Source: Aricia agestis | Taxonomy: Eukaryota > Arthropoda > Insecta > Lepidoptera > Lycaenidae | Reading direction: 5' to 3' | NCBI RefSeq assembly: GCF_905147365.1 | Contig: NC_056407.1 | Span: 23,915,980-23,979,979 of the forward strand | Length of the DNA stretch: 64,000 bases | Part shown: piece by piece, positions 1 to 10,103 of the stretch | Position numbering within the stretch: position 1 is the first letter of the stretch | How the letters are laid out: every line of letters begins with the position of its first letter | The notes under the pieces: model-generated | Told to the model about the DNA's origin: nothing | The model's database searches: none | Seen by the model: the letters and a program-made list of their open reading frames with translations, nothing else | Program-made: the position numbers and the translations under genes

Positions 1-1
1 A

Positions 2-238
2 CTCCACAAACAGCGGAAGATGGTCAGACCACTGCACGTCATAATCAACCCATATACGTTTAACCGATGGGCGAGCACCACGCGTAACTAGGCAGTGATC
101 AAGCCATCTCACACTACCATGGGCTTCACTTATAAAAGTAAAAGTTTCAGAGTCGTGGCCTAGCATTTCCACATCAACACATGTCCACTCCTGATCGATA
201 CAAAAGTTTACCAATTCATTATGAAAAAGTTGTCCTAT
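2..238 (-). pseudogene. LINE apurinic-endonuclease domain fragment
   Basis: The reverse strand is open for 79 codons up to the window edge. It ends with the EEP-endonuclease signature SDHLPLF, preceded by the block GSVRWLDHCLVT. These match the C-terminal part of the AP-like endonuclease that nicks target DNA in non-LTR retrotransposons. The similarity stops near position 240, followed by a stop at 251-253, so the copy looks 5'-truncated, with its reverse-transcriptase part expected to the left of the window. The clade cannot be assigned from this piece. I am confident it is a retroelement endonuclease and not a host gene. Confidence 0.75.
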
Positions 239-865
239 ATGTATTGTATATTAAAGACCTTAGAGGGGTAAAATTGAGGAGACCGAACCAGGTCAGACTG
301 ATGGCAGTTCGATTTGACCGGACTTATGAATATAATATACAATAATGCCTAAAACGAGTACGGTCATTTCAGCCTGAGTCAATCAGACCGTGTTCGATCA
401 GCCTCCCCGTAAATATAGTCCTTAAATAATTATTGTATTGTGGGCAAACTATAGTACTTCAAAACATTTTGAAATTTGAAAGTAGGCCACTTGAAACATT
501 TACTGGCGGCAATAAGCCGTGGCGTTCAGATGAATGTGCCTGCATCAAACTTGGCTAATAGAGCCGGTAGATAGGGCACAGTGCAAAATTGAATACGTCC
601 CCGTCCAATCTCCGCGATAGATGCAATTCAGGGGCGCAAGTTATAAGCTTTGAGAGTAATAAAATATATAATATTATGCTCTTTTCCTATCCATTAGTTA
701 TTGATTGAGTGTTTTGTTGATTTTAGTTATAAATTTATATCATGGTCCTTTTCATGCAAATGCTACACAGATTTAGATTTTGAGCTTAGAAAAAGGATAT
801 GAAATATTATCCTTCTTACTTAAAATTTCGGTTAAACTTATATAATATCTATCTATGGACGCATC
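239..865. other. AT-rich stretch, no gene recognised
   Basis: No coding frame, repeat with clear ends or RNA gene was recognised. Part of it could belong to the same LINE insertion or its target. Confidence 0.5.
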
Positions 866-1131
866 AGTCTGGCCCCGTGGTAAGTACCTAAAGGACTTGT
901 GTTACAGGTACCAGACAACGGAAATATATTTAATACTTTTATACTATATACTTTTATAATAAAAATCTTAAATATATGTAATATTTAGGATTTTTATTAC
1001 ATTATACACATATTTGATACACATCCAGACCCGGGAACATTGAAAACTTTTTGTTCCGTCGGCGGGATTCGAACCCGCGACCTCCGGCTTGAGCTACCAA
1101 CGCACTCACCACTGAGCCACAGAGGTCGTCA
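866..1131 (-). mobile_element. tRNA-derived SINE
   Basis: Read on the minus strand, the right end is a tRNA-like head. A box A (TGGCTCAGTGGTGAG, 1105-1119) and a box B (GGTTCGAATCC, 1065-1075) form an internal RNA polymerase III promoter. The acceptor arms do not pair, so this is not a functional tRNA. The body continues leftwards to about 866 with a GGCCCCGTGGTAAGTACC block and an AT-rich tail. I recall this arrangement from lepidopteran SINEs. The left boundary is approximate. Confidence 0.75.
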
Positions 1132-1452
1132 AAACTTCGTCACGTCACTTTTATTTCTGTTGTTTGATAATATAAAATATTACGTTTCACAATTAATTGT
1201 AACTTAATCATTCGCTATTGTATCGTTCATACATTTTACAAGCTGGACGTGAAATGTTTAAGAAGTAATCGTTAAATTAGCAGTAAGTGTAACTTACTGC
1301 TAATTAATGAAATAGCCGCGAACCACTTTTAAAAATATTGCCGTGCCTTTGCTAAAAATCTTGGCTGGGGCACTGCCGTGCCCTCAGATTGCAATACTCA
1401 AAATAACATTATATCGTGATAAAATATGATATGTTAGCGGGCCCCTAGACGA
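1132..1452. other. No gene; small perfect hairpin at 1275-1305
   Basis: Nothing coding is visible. At 1275-1305 two perfect 14-nt inverted arms (AATTAGCAGTAAGT) are separated by only 3 nt. Confidence 0.5.
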
Positions 1453-1523
1453 GCAATTTTATTGCGCAATAATATCACGTATTGTATTACACAATACGTG
1501 ATATTATTGCGCAATAAAATTGC
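1453..1523. repeat. Perfect palindrome, 33-bp arms, 5-nt loop
   Basis: The arms at 1453-1485 and 1491-1523 are exact reverse complements around ATTAC. The arm starts GCAATTTTATTGCGCAATAA. It resembles the core of an abundant lepidopteran fold-back MITE, but no target duplication is visible, so it may instead be a fold-back mutation. Confidence 0.85.
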
Positions 1524-2000
1524 ATTTTAACCGTCAACGGTTGATATTGAATATAGCGCGCCTTCAAACTAATTGTCAAGTAAAATTAAAACGTGAATAA
1601 TACAATAATTGATTGTCTAGGCAAATTAAAGTATACTTTCCATTTAAATTGTTTCATTTTAGTATAGGTTACTAGCGCATTTTTTTTTTGATCTCATTCA
1701 AAATAGAAAATATCTCTTTTGACTTGCACCGCAAGTATAAATGTAAACTGTTACAGCAGCACGTATTGGAGAAGATTGTAAATCGGAGTCCCATAATGTG
1801 CGCCCCGAATGGATTTATTTTTTAGCTTTCTACATATTTCATTTCAATCTCATTCTGATTTACTTGAAAGCTACCGAAATGTACGAAATATTTAACTGGA
1901 AATTCGTCACCAAAAATATATTTTATCAGTGGCATTCTATTATCATCGACTATTTGAATGTTTACGATGATGAAAGTGCTGTCTAAATTAAAGAATAAGG
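1524..2000. other. No gene recognised
   Basis: AT-rich sequence with one short open frame (1798-1986) that lacks any recognisable domain. No repeat boundaries were seen. Confidence 0.5.
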
Positions 2001-2143
2001 GGCTGTTTCACCAATTCCTGATAAGGCGCCGGATAGGCTATCCACAACTTATTTGACAGATGCTCCATAGTCCATACTCTATCTGTCAAGTTAAGTTGTG
2101 GATAGCCTATCCGACACTTATCAGGAAGTGGTGAAACAGGCCC
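2001..2143. mobile_element. Fold-back MITE (GGCTGTTTCACC family), copy 1
   Basis: The ends GGCTGTTTCACC and GGTGAAACAGGCC are inverted, and most of the 143 bp folds back on itself (GGATAGGCTATCCACAACTT against AAGTTGTGGATAGCCTATCC). A second copy lies at 34268-34393, which confirms a dispersed element. It has no coding capacity, and a target duplication is not obvious. Confidence 0.8.
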
Positions 2144-2236
2144 TAAATTATTTTAAAAGCTTCCTAAGTTCTAGCTACGCCATTATACTACAGACTACAA
2201 ATAATTGCCTGCTACGTAAAATATCTATATCTATAT

Positions 2237-2383
2237 TCTTATATATAAAAATAGATTTTTAAATGTGTTAGTCGCGCTAAAACTCGAAAACGGCTGAACG
2301 GATTGGGCTGATTTTAGTCTTAAAATATTCGTAGAAGTCCAGGGAATGTTTTAAAGTGACACGAAGTTCACCGGGACAGCTAG
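2237..2383 (+). mobile_element. Helitron-like non-autonomous element
   Basis: The 3' end ACCGGGACAGCTAG|T has the CTAG terminus and downstream T expected of Helitron-type rolling-circle elements, and a TC lies near the 5' end. The interior has the ACTCGAAAACGGCTGAACGG block common in lepidopteran Helitron-like repeats. It is directly followed by a second, diverged copy. Confidence 0.6.
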
Positions 2384-2384
2384 T

Positions 2385-2523
2385 AATACATAAAAATGGA
2401 TTGGAAAATTGTGTTAGTAACGCTATAACTCGATAACGGCTAAACCGATTCTGCTAATTTTAGTCTTCAAATAATACTTAAAGGTAGGTTTTTAAGTGAC
2501 ACGAAGTTCACCGGGACAGCTAG
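2385..2523 (+). mobile_element. Helitron-like element, tandem second copy
   Basis: This sequence repeats the preceding element head to tail. It shares the internal AACTCGATAACGGCTAAACCG block and the same 3' end (GTTCACCGGGACAGCTAG|T). Tandem copies are known for Helitrons that insert next to an existing 3' end. Confidence 0.6.
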
Positions 2524-2589
2524 TATTTAATAAAATTTTGAGCCTATAATAATAATTGATGAAATAAGCATTAACTTTATTTTACGATT

Positions 2590-2747
2590 CTTTTGTCGTA
2601 CTGCTAATAAGCGACAATATGGCCAGACTCCTCCAAAACGGTTGATCCGATTTTGATGAATTTTGTGTGCTCTGAGAATCTAAATATATATTTGTCGACC
2701 CCAAATAACGAATATAACAAAACAACATTTGCTGGGTCAACTAGTAC
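2590..2747 (+). mobile_element. Degenerate Helitron-like remnant
   Basis: The block CCAAAACGGTTGATCCGATT and the end GCTGGGTCAACTAG|T resemble the preceding family but are more decayed. Nothing recognisable follows until about 2978. Confidence 0.4.
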
Positions 2748-2977
2748 CTATATAAATGTACTACGTATGTATGTACTATGTGTCTCCTAGATCGTAACTT
2801 TTTAATGGCCAAGGCGGGAACCATTTACTATTTCCCACCCTTCCTAGGACTATCTTTAACACATAGGAACATTAATCGCTGCAATTTCATACATTATGAG
2901 ATCTTATCAGAAACGAGCGTGAAGCATTGTTTTCGCATTCTGTCTATGTCACAATAAAACTTCAAATATTATATTTA

Positions 2978-3225
2978 ACTAGCTGTCCCGGCAAACGTTT
3001 CTTTGCCATATATTTTATTGAAGTGACTAAATAAGTATGTCACCATGGCAACGTCCATCGCTATCCCGTCGCACAAACAATGGCCGCCGTCAGTCTCGAG
3101 TTGTGCAAATGCACTTATCAATATAAAAAGTACCCAGTAGCCGATTGTCAGACCCACTGAATATGCGTATAAAATTTGGTTAAAATCAGTAAAGCGGAGG
3201 AGTACATTGTGACACGAGAATTTTT
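2978..3225 (-). mobile_element. Helitron-like repeat, pair with 19450-19760
   Basis: The minus-strand 3' end is the reverse of ACTAGCTGTCCCGGCAAACG. The body, with the ATGGACGTTGCCATGGTGAC and TGTTTGCGCGACGGGATAGC blocks, recurs on the plus strand at 19450-19760. An open frame across it has no protein signature and is not a gene. Confidence 0.6.
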
Positions 3226-3230
3226 TATAT

Positions 3231-3505
3231 TTTTTTTATTAAATAAGGGAACAAACGAGCAAACGGGTCACCTAATGGTAAGCAACTACCGTCACCCACG
3301 GACACTCGCAACATCAGAAGAGCTGCAGGTGCGTTGCCGGCCTTTTAAGAGGGAATGCGCTCTTTTCTTGAAGGTTTGCAGGTCGTATAGGTCCGGAAAT
3401 ACTGCTGGTAACAGTTTGTTTCAGAGTTTTACAATGCGCGGCAGAAAGTTACGCGAAAAACGCACTGTGGAAGACTGTCAATCATCAAGGTGATGAGGTG
3501 GTATA
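3231..3505 (-). mobile_element. Retroposon with SINE-type 3' module and alternative body
   Basis: The tail begins with T-rich sequence and AAATAAGGGAACAAACGAGC, the reverse of the 3' module of the abundant SINE in this window. Beyond the shared module (to about 3340) the body differs from the SINEs at 5536, 14446, 47418 and 61007. It instead contains CTTGAAGGTTTGCAGGTCGT, which recurs inverted at 49500-49520. The open frame over it is incidental. Confidence 0.7.
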
Positions 3506-4039
3506 TATATGATTAAGAGACAAAAACTTTAATGTCTAGTTACGTTCTTGACTTACTTCGGCACTTAAAGACTATTTTACTGTAATTTAATAACGATTTG
3601 ACACAAGTTCCATTGTATCTGTCTAACTCTTAATTAAATTGGGGATTAATAATCATTATCCTGAATGCGGTAGTAAGACGTGTTTAATGATATCTTACAA
3701 CATCAGATCCGACCAGCAGCTTACGGCGCTTTCATAAAAAGTGTCTAGTAAAATGCGACATAAATTCGATTTTGAGCATTACATTACTTAGTAATAGACT
3801 TGATGTTAGGCCATGGTTGATTGGCACCATGATTGTTATGTACACCCATGATCAACGTTGCCATTTCAAAACGACGTTGATTATAACAGTCATAGGCGAA
3901 TATTCTACATATGTCTGACCCCAAGGTACGAATCCCCTTTAATCGCCTATATTTTCTCCAGAAGTAAAAGCCATAATCGGCCACTTTCAATGTTCCACCG
4001 CAACCAGGTCTAGTTTTAGCCGACCAGTTTATCTAGACC
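3506..4039. other. No gene recognised
   Basis: No repeat ends, motifs or coherent coding frame were seen; the short minus-strand open frame at 3784-3990 has no recognisable domain. Confidence 0.5.
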
Positions 4040-4270
4040 CCCGCTGTCACCCAGCGGGAAGGTGCGGAAGGGGTGATCGGCAGGCCCGCGAGGCTCAGCC
4101 GTGTGGTCGGCTGGCGCCGGCGTTCTTTATTGCGAGATGCGTGCGGCGCCAGGCGTCGTGACGTCACCGTTAATTGTTTCTGTGCAATTACTGGTGTTTA
4201 CGCAGCTCGTAAATCCGGGGTAATCTTTACTAGATGTTGCGTTGCGACTTGCGGCTGAGGAAATCGCGAT
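4040..4270. promoter_or_regulatory. GC/CpG-rich block with palindromic CRE site
   Basis: This block is strikingly GC-rich against an AT-rich background (for example GCTGGCGCCGGCG) and contains a perfect TGACGTCA cAMP-response-type site at 4159-4166. No repeat copy was seen elsewhere in the window. It could be a promoter, an unrecognised exon or an old transposon fragment. The regulatory call is inference from composition only. Confidence 0.25.
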
Positions 4271-5080
4271 GAGTTTCTTTGGTACCCGTTTCTGATAGTT
4301 TTAATATATTGACTAGCGATTTGGATTGGCTAGCTGTTGAATACGTAAGCATTTGTTAAGAAACTTCAGAAACCCGGGCAAAAAAGGAACTTATATTATC
4401 TGTATTCGTACCATTTCATGGTAGAAAACTACTGAATCAACGAAAGCTCAAAAGGTTAATCAAGGCAAGCAAACAATCTTATTTTCACTTGATACTTTCT
4501 TCATAGAGTAAGAGCTTGCAACGGCCAGACCTTCCTCAGTTTCGTAAAGCTGAAATTTCACCTGTTTGTGACCTTTACAGAGGTAAAAACGACCAGCAAC
4601 TATGGAGTTTCGGTCGCGGTTAATTTAGGAGGTATCCAGTTCTGAACGTCTACCTGACCTTTCAGAAAGAGTAAAGCTCAAGTGGAGAAATCTCGTCTTC
4701 TAGTGCCGGACATTTTTGACAGTTGCTTCCCACTGCTTTTTCATCTTATTAAGAAAATTTCATCTTACTAAGAAACTATAACTTTCAAACTAATGTCACA
4801 AACTATTTCGGTGAACATGTTCAAATAAATCAGACCATTTCCAGCATGTCATAATAAAAACAGGAAACTGTCGTGTATGACGCAAACAATTTTTTATCGG
4901 AGACAGGTATGAGGTAGTTCTGTTCGCGGAGGTGGAGAAACTTGCGTATTTGTTCGACACGTGGCGGGTTTATTGAGCGTGCGCGTGTTACAGGAACTTA
5001 TGCGCCGTTTGTATTATGTGACGAGTCTAGAACTTACGAAAAAACGGATGTCAAAAATGCTATAATGATAAGATAACTAT
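4271..5080. other. No gene recognised
   Basis: Mixed-composition sequence without repeats, RNA genes or a coding signature that I can identify. Confidence 0.5.
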
Positions 5081-5215
5081 ACCTCCATACTTAACATTAT
5101 AAATGCGAAAGTGTGTCTGTCTGTCTGTTACCTCTTCACGCCCAAACCGCTGAAGCAATTTTGCTGAAATTTGGCGTGATAAAAGAAATAAGGCGCAACG
5201 GAGTTGCAGGCGTCA
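5081..5215 (+). mobile_element. Helitron-like element, GTCTGTCTG family, internally deleted
   Basis: It has the family start (CCATACTTAACATTATAAAT, then GCGAAAGTGTGTCTGTCTG), the TTACCTCTTCACGCCCAAAC block and the GCGCAACGGAGTTGCAGGCG 3' block. The middle is missing compared with the copy at 12172-12365. Confidence 0.6.
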
Positions 5216-5222
5216 GCCATAG

Positions 5223-5457
5223 TCTATATATATAAAACTCAAAGGTGACTGACTGATTGACATAGTGATCTATCAACGCACAGCCCAAACCGCTGGACGG
5301 ATCGGGCTGAAATTTGGCATGCAGGTAGATGTTATAACGTAGGCATCCGCTAAGAAAGGATTTTGATAAATTCCAACCCCAAGGGGTTCAAATAGGGGAT
5401 GAAAGTTTGTATATTATAATACTTCTTAACGCGAGCGAAGCCGCGGGCAAAAGCTCG
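5223..5457 (+). mobile_element. Helitron-like element
   Basis: It starts TCTATATATATAAAACTC and ends GCGAAGCCGCGGGCAAAAGCTCG|T, a one-base variant of the CTAG terminus. The internal CCCAAACCGCTGGACGGATC block is typical of these lepidopteran elements. Confidence 0.6.
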
Positions 5458-5535
5458 TTTTGTTATAAGTTTCTTCATGTATTATTAATTGTAAGTTAGT
5501 TATAATAGATACCCACATATTTTGGGGGTAGAACT

Positions 5536-5818
5536 AACTCACAGAAAACCGGCGTAAAACAACGCTTGCGCTGTGTTTCGCCGAGTGAGTTTACCGGAGA
5601 CCCAATCCCCTACCCTGTTCTCTTCCCTACTCTCTCCTATTTCCTTCCCTACCCTCCCCCATTCCCTTCCCTACCATCCCCTTTTACCCTATTCCCTCTT
5701 AAAAGGCCGACAACGCACCTGCAGCTCTTCTGATGCTGTGAGTGTTCATGGGCAATGGAAGTTGCTTTCCATCAGGTGACCCGTTTGCTCGTTTGCCCCC
5801 TTATTTCATTAAAAAAAA
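5536..5818 (+). mobile_element. Abundant lepidopteran SINE (possibly Metulj-type), copy
   Basis: It has the ACAGAAAACCGGCGTAAAAC start, the CGCTTGCGCTGTGTTTCGCC hairpin, the pyrimidine-rich CCCTACCCTCCCC stretch, and the 3' module CATCAGGTGACCCGTTTGCT followed by an A-rich tail. The first bases of the family head are absent. The 5573-5779 open frame is a by-product. The Metulj name is from memory. Confidence 0.8.
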
Positions 5819-6005
5819 CTTGTAATTCCTACTGAAATATCGAATGATATCTACTAAGGATAGTTTATTTTGTATTCTTACAACTATTAACAGATACCAA
5901 GGCGCTAAGCAGACCGTAGGTAAGCTACGGCCCGCGCTTCGATCCTAAGGAATTAACTTTGAGGGACGTAAGCTTGCGTAGTACTGCAGCTAATATCTCT
6001 AACGG

Positions 6006-6094
6006 CCGTTCCCAATATTTGATCTATCTCTGGTTTTGCCCTATTCCTATCTCTAGTAGGGCAAAACCAGAGATAGATCAAATATTGGGAACGG
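6006..6094. repeat. Perfect palindrome, 37-bp arms, 15-nt loop
   Basis: The arms at 6006-6042 and 6058-6094 are exact reverse complements; the left arm starts CCGTTCCCAATATTTGATC. It is either a fold-back MITE core or a recent fold-back event. Confidence 0.85.
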
Positions 6095-6270
6095 ACGTAA
6101 AACGCAGCGTGACGGAAAGGTTAGAAAGTATAATAATTAAAAAATGTTGGCTTATGACTTTACTTGTTTACTATGATTGCGATTCCGTTTTATAACTGTA
6201 ATTATCACGTTGCCGTTAATGAATTGTTTAATATCAAACCAAAGCCTACTTACCTTCATTCAAGCTTCAT

Positions 6271-6930
6271 AAAACAGCACGGAACGAAATTGCTAAAATA
6301 TTTTATTTGGCGTTAACATGGTTTAACAGTATTATAGCAACGCAACAAAATGGAGTAAATAAATATTATCTATTGAACAAAATGCCCAGCGAGCAATGCC
6401 ACCTCAAACCAAACTCTACTAGTCTAGTTATAAAATACTCATGCTAGATAAAACAGTACGGAACGAAATTGCTAAAATATTTTATTTGGCGTTAACACGG
6501 CCTACCTGCAGTATCCAATTATCTCAACACAATGTAGCAAATGAATATTATCTATTGAACAAAATTGCCCTGTTTGATAGAGTTCGAGCAATGCCACCTT
6601 AAACCAAAAACTACTAGTCTAGTCAGTTTTCTGAAGACGTAAAACCAAAGTCCATATACACAATATTATGAAATACTCATGCTAGATAAAACAGTACGGA
6701 ACGAAATTGCTAAAATATTTTATTTGGCGTTAACACGGTTTACTAGTATTACAGCAACGCAACAAAATGGTGTAAATGAATATTATCTATTGAACAAAAT
6801 GCCCGCCACCTCAAACCCAACTATACTAGTCTAGTTATAAAATACTCATGCTAGATAAAACAGCACGGAACGAAATTGGCAAAATATTTTATTTGGCGTT
6901 AACACGGTTTACCAGTATCGCAGCATCGCG
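6271..6930 (+). repeat. Four-unit tandem repeat, unit ~170-240 bp
   Basis: Units start at about 6271, 6450, 6688 and 6857 with AAAACAGYACGGAACGAAAT and continue through TATTTTATTTGGCGTTAACA, a variable middle and CTACTAGTCTAGT. The second unit is longer (~238 bp) because of extra sequence after CTAGTCTAGTC. It is non-coding and satellite-like, possibly the internal array of a larger transposon. Confidence 0.85.
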
Positions 6931-7233
6931 GTAGGCTTGCCAACAAGTTTCGTTATAAATCAGGGAGTGCGGCCAGCGAGATAGCGACAGTTTTGGCAAC
7001 CGTCAGCCGATGAGATGAAACAATGTACTTTAAAATACTAAATGGGGGAATAATGGACGCTGAAATCGGCCAGTTGGGAGTTGAGGGATGGTTTGAGACT
7101 GCTTTATTGCTAGTTTCGACGGAAAGGATAGGGGTACCTGTTATATTTTGAAAATCGGCATCAATCTCTACCTATTATTATTAAAGACCAGCGCTTTTCT
7201 TTAAAGAAGAAATAAAAAGATCTCCATGTACAC
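6931..7233. other. No gene recognised
   Basis: No repeat boundaries or coding frame were identified. Confidence 0.45.
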
Positions 7234-7391
7234 TAAAGGTTGATTCAGACCGCAACAAGACGCGTAGATGCATTTCTAAATTTGTATGGATTTGACAGAT
7301 TTCAATTGCGTCAGACGTCTTGCGAATCTGTCAAATCCATACTAATTTAGAAATGCATCTACGCGTCGCGTTGCGATCTGAATCAACCCTA
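7234..7391. mobile_element. Fold-back MITE (GGTCAATTCAGACCGC family), copy 1
   Basis: The ends TAAAGGTTGATTCAGACCGC and GCGATCTGAATCAACCCT are inverted, and the arms continue through GACGCGTAGATGCATTTCTA to a short centre. Related copies lie at 7393-7549 and 40501-40680. Confidence 0.8.
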
Positions 7392-7392
7392 A

Positions 7393-7549
7393 GGGTCGCG
7401 TTGCGGTCTGAATTAACCCTTAGGGTCAATTCAGACCGCATTTCTAAATTTAGTTATATAGGTATTATATGGATTTGACAGTCTCACGCAATTGAAATCT
7501 GTCAAATCCATACAAATTATGTCGCGTTGCAGTTGAATTGATCCTTAGA
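7393..7549. mobile_element. Two partial copies of the same MITE abutting
   Basis: At 7393-7424 only a right terminus is present. A shortened copy with ends GGGTCAATTCAGACCGC and TTGCAGTTGAATTGATCC then runs 7425-7549. Such abutting copies suggest repeated insertion at the terminus or internal deletion. Confidence 0.65.
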
Positions 7550-7999
7550 GATTCTTAAATTTTACTGCCGACCTACGTAATTTTGGGGTGTTATGTCAAC
7601 CGAGTGCAGCTGATAAATCACGACTATGTACTGACATTAAATTGACATAGCTCAACCAAATTACACATAGGTCCGCCATCTATGAGTCAAATTCTCAAAT
7701 AGTATACACATATTTTACTGGCAAAATTCCCCTATTACCTTTAGTCGGATTTTATTTTACATTGCAAAAACAATTTCACTAAATTGTTCTAAAGTTAAGT
7801 ATTAAATCACAAACAGTACGCAGCTTACTGCCAAGACAAACACAGGTAGCTCCGAATTAGAAAACTGTTTATTTTGGCAGAAGAACTTAGCAGGAACACT
7901 AATGTAGAGTAAATTTTCATGAATCTAACGTTAAAAAGCGCCAAAAACATAATATATTTTAGGTTTAAAATCCGGGTAAAATACAAAAATAATGCACAT
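7550..7999. other. No gene recognised
   Basis: AT-rich, without repeats or domains that I could identify. Confidence 0.45.
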
Positions 8000-8430
8000 T
8001 TTTAGGGTTTCGTACCGAAAGGGTAAAAACGGGACCCTATTATTAACACTTCGTTGTCTATCGGGCTGTCCGTCCGTCTGTCTGTCTGTCTCCAGGCTGT
8101 AACTCAAAAACCGCTATAGCTAGATTTTTGAAATCACAGATTATGTGTATCTGTTGCTGCTATAACAACAAATACTAAAAACAAAATAAATTAAATATAT
8201 TTTAAGTGGGGCTCCCATACAACAAACGTATTTTTTTTTGCTATTTACGTAGGCACTTGAAATGTTCGCAAATAAATACTTAGTTGTGTTTATACTTTAA
8301 TAATAATTAAAAATAAAATTAAAGCAATAAATTAATAATTAAATACCATAAAAAAATACCTATTTTTGCTCTATAATGGTACGGAACCCTTCGTGCGGGA
8401 GTCCAACTCGCACTTGGCCAATTTTTTTCG
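8000..8430 (+). repeat. Dispersed repeat (GGTACGGAACCC / CACTTGGCC family), copy 1
   Basis: It runs from AGGGTTTCGTACCGAAAGGG through GTCTGTCTGTCTGTC and GCTATAACAACAAATACTAA to GGTACGGAACCCTTCGTG and CTCGCACTTGGCC. Further copies are at 37028-37472 (minus) and, split, at 54243-55650 (minus). I know this as a very common lepidopteran repeat, probably the 3' region of a non-LTR element. Its class is not decided here. Confidence 0.75.
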
Positions 8431-9130
8431 GTATTGATAAGTTTCTTGGCTCTCTAAAAACTAATTTTGTTAACCCAAGTTAATCTTAGTGGTTACTGGT
8501 TGGTCGCAAAATTCCTTTTGATTTAATCAAATAAATGTAGAATTTTCATTGAATATCATCCGTAAGGTCGCCGCATTTGATATTGTAATTCATCACGATA
8601 GTTAGACGAATGACCTTACGGCGACCTTTACTTGACCTTTAACTACGGGTCAAGTAGAATATTGAAAAAGCCACAGACATTACATTGAGACCCCGCACGC
8701 GGCATCTAAAATATGTCGGTGGACAACAACCGAAAAATCAATACCGTCATTAAAATTAAATGGATGGATTGGAATTAGAAAAAGACGGTATTCCACTAAA
8801 AGGCCGTAAGAGGCTCTCGGGCTGGCTCTATTAGGAGCTGAATGACGTTATCCCCAGCAAATCGCGCTGCAGGCGGCCTCATGAATTATTCGGTGTATTC
8901 CAAGAAGATTAAGCCGCTGCCACACTGACGAGCAGATATGAAAACAATAATAAGCATGTGAGTAAGTAATTCAGCAAAGCTAAGAAAAATTTGATGAGTA
9001 CGTAATGTTAATGAATAGTTTGACAAAACACTTTCTGTCAACACGGATGGATATCAACGTAAAATTAAATGAGATTGCGAACATTAGTGCTATCTAATAA
9101 AATATAACCTTTATCTGCTACTAGTAGCCT
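8431..9130. other. No gene recognised
   Basis: Apparently single-copy within the window. Short inverted motifs (CCGTAAGGTCGCC against its reverse near 8615) are present, but no domain was found. Confidence 0.45.
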
Positions 9131-9299
9131 ATGTGTTATTCTGATGTATAAGCTATATTATTGTAAAGTTTCATTAAAATCCGTTCAGTAGTTTTTTGCG
9201 TGAAAGAGTAACAAACATCCATACATCCATACATATGTATACACTATACATACATACAAACATTCGCCTTTATAATATTAGTAGGATATTAGTAGGATA
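9131..9299 (-). mobile_element. Helitron-like repeat, 5' part, interrupted by the R1 LINE
   Basis: The blocks GTAGTTTTTTGCGTGAAAGA, GTAACAAACATCCATACATC and TATAATATTAGTAGGATA match the repeat seen at 30814-31008 and 39106-39240. The sequence resumes at about 11051 after the LINE, so it is the insertion target. Confidence 0.6.
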
Positions 9300-9300
9300 C

Positions 9301-10080
9301 GTCGGGCCCAATCTGAGCGAATACCAGTATGGTTTTTGCTCGGGTCGATTCACGATAGGGGCGGTCGCACGGTTGCGAGACATTGTCGAGGAAGAGGTTT
9401 CCCGGGGTGGGGTAGTGTTGGCAGTATCACTGGATATCTCCAACGCCTTCGACTCCCTGCCCTGGGAAACCATCAAGGAAGGACTAAGGAGACATGGCGT
9501 TGCGAGGTATATGCGCAAGATCGTCGGCAATTACTTGTCAGATCGCTCCGTGCAGTTTCCAACCCAGGATGGATGGGAGGAGGAAGAGGTGGACTGCGGC
9601 GTTCCACAGGGGTCAGCTATTGGGCCACCCCTGTGGAACTTAGGATACGACGAAGTGCTCTCTGGCGCCAACATACCAGGCGTCGAGAAAATTCGTTATG
9701 CGGATGACACTCTTGCCGTCAGTCGCGGCAAGACATATCGTGAGGCAGTGGTCCGCGCGACGGCTGGAGTTGCTCAGATCGTCCGTCAGATCTGCAGACT
9801 AGGACTGACAGTGGCCCTGGAAAAGTCCGAGGCTATATGCTTCCACAGGCTCCGGAACCCTCCACCACCCGGACTGGAGATAGTGGTTGGCGGGACCCAG
9901 ATTAAAGTCTCTCCATCTATGACTTACCTGGGTCTCGTCCTGGACGGAAAATGGACTTTTAGGGAGCATTTCAAACGGATCCAAACGAAGGTGTCCAAAT
10001 CGGCAGGTGCCCTGGCCTCGCTGCTCCCAAATCTCGGGGGCCCAAGCCTGAGTTGCAGGCGACTGATGTATTCTGGCGTT
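9301..10080 (+). pseudogene. R1-clade reverse transcriptase, partial
   Basis: This frame encodes about 260 residues of a reverse transcriptase of the R1 clade. It copies element RNA into DNA at a nicked chromosomal target. The motifs appear in order: QYGFCSGRFT near the start, DISNAFDSLPW with the first catalytic aspartate, GVPQGSAIGPPLWN, the active-site YADDT (9697-9711), LEKSEAICF and the thumb-like MTYLGLVLDGKW. Homology ends at RRLMYSGV (about 10080), and what follows in this frame is out of register. An internal deletion with a frameshift therefore joins it to the segment starting near 10104. It is not functional. Confidence 0.9.
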
Positions 10081-10103
10081 GCGCTGCGGTTCGCGCGGAG
10101 GGC

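Noticed and set aside
1058..1130. tRNA gene on the minus strand
   Set aside because: Boxes A and B are present but the acceptor stem does not pair and a SINE body follows.
3001..3157. Minus-strand 60-codon open frame as a gene
   Set aside because: It is part of a Helitron-like repeat with an inverted copy at 19450-19760.
5573..5779. Pyrimidine-rich open frame as a small gene (also at 14523 and 61109)
   Set aside because: They fall inside copies of the same SINE and differ between copies.
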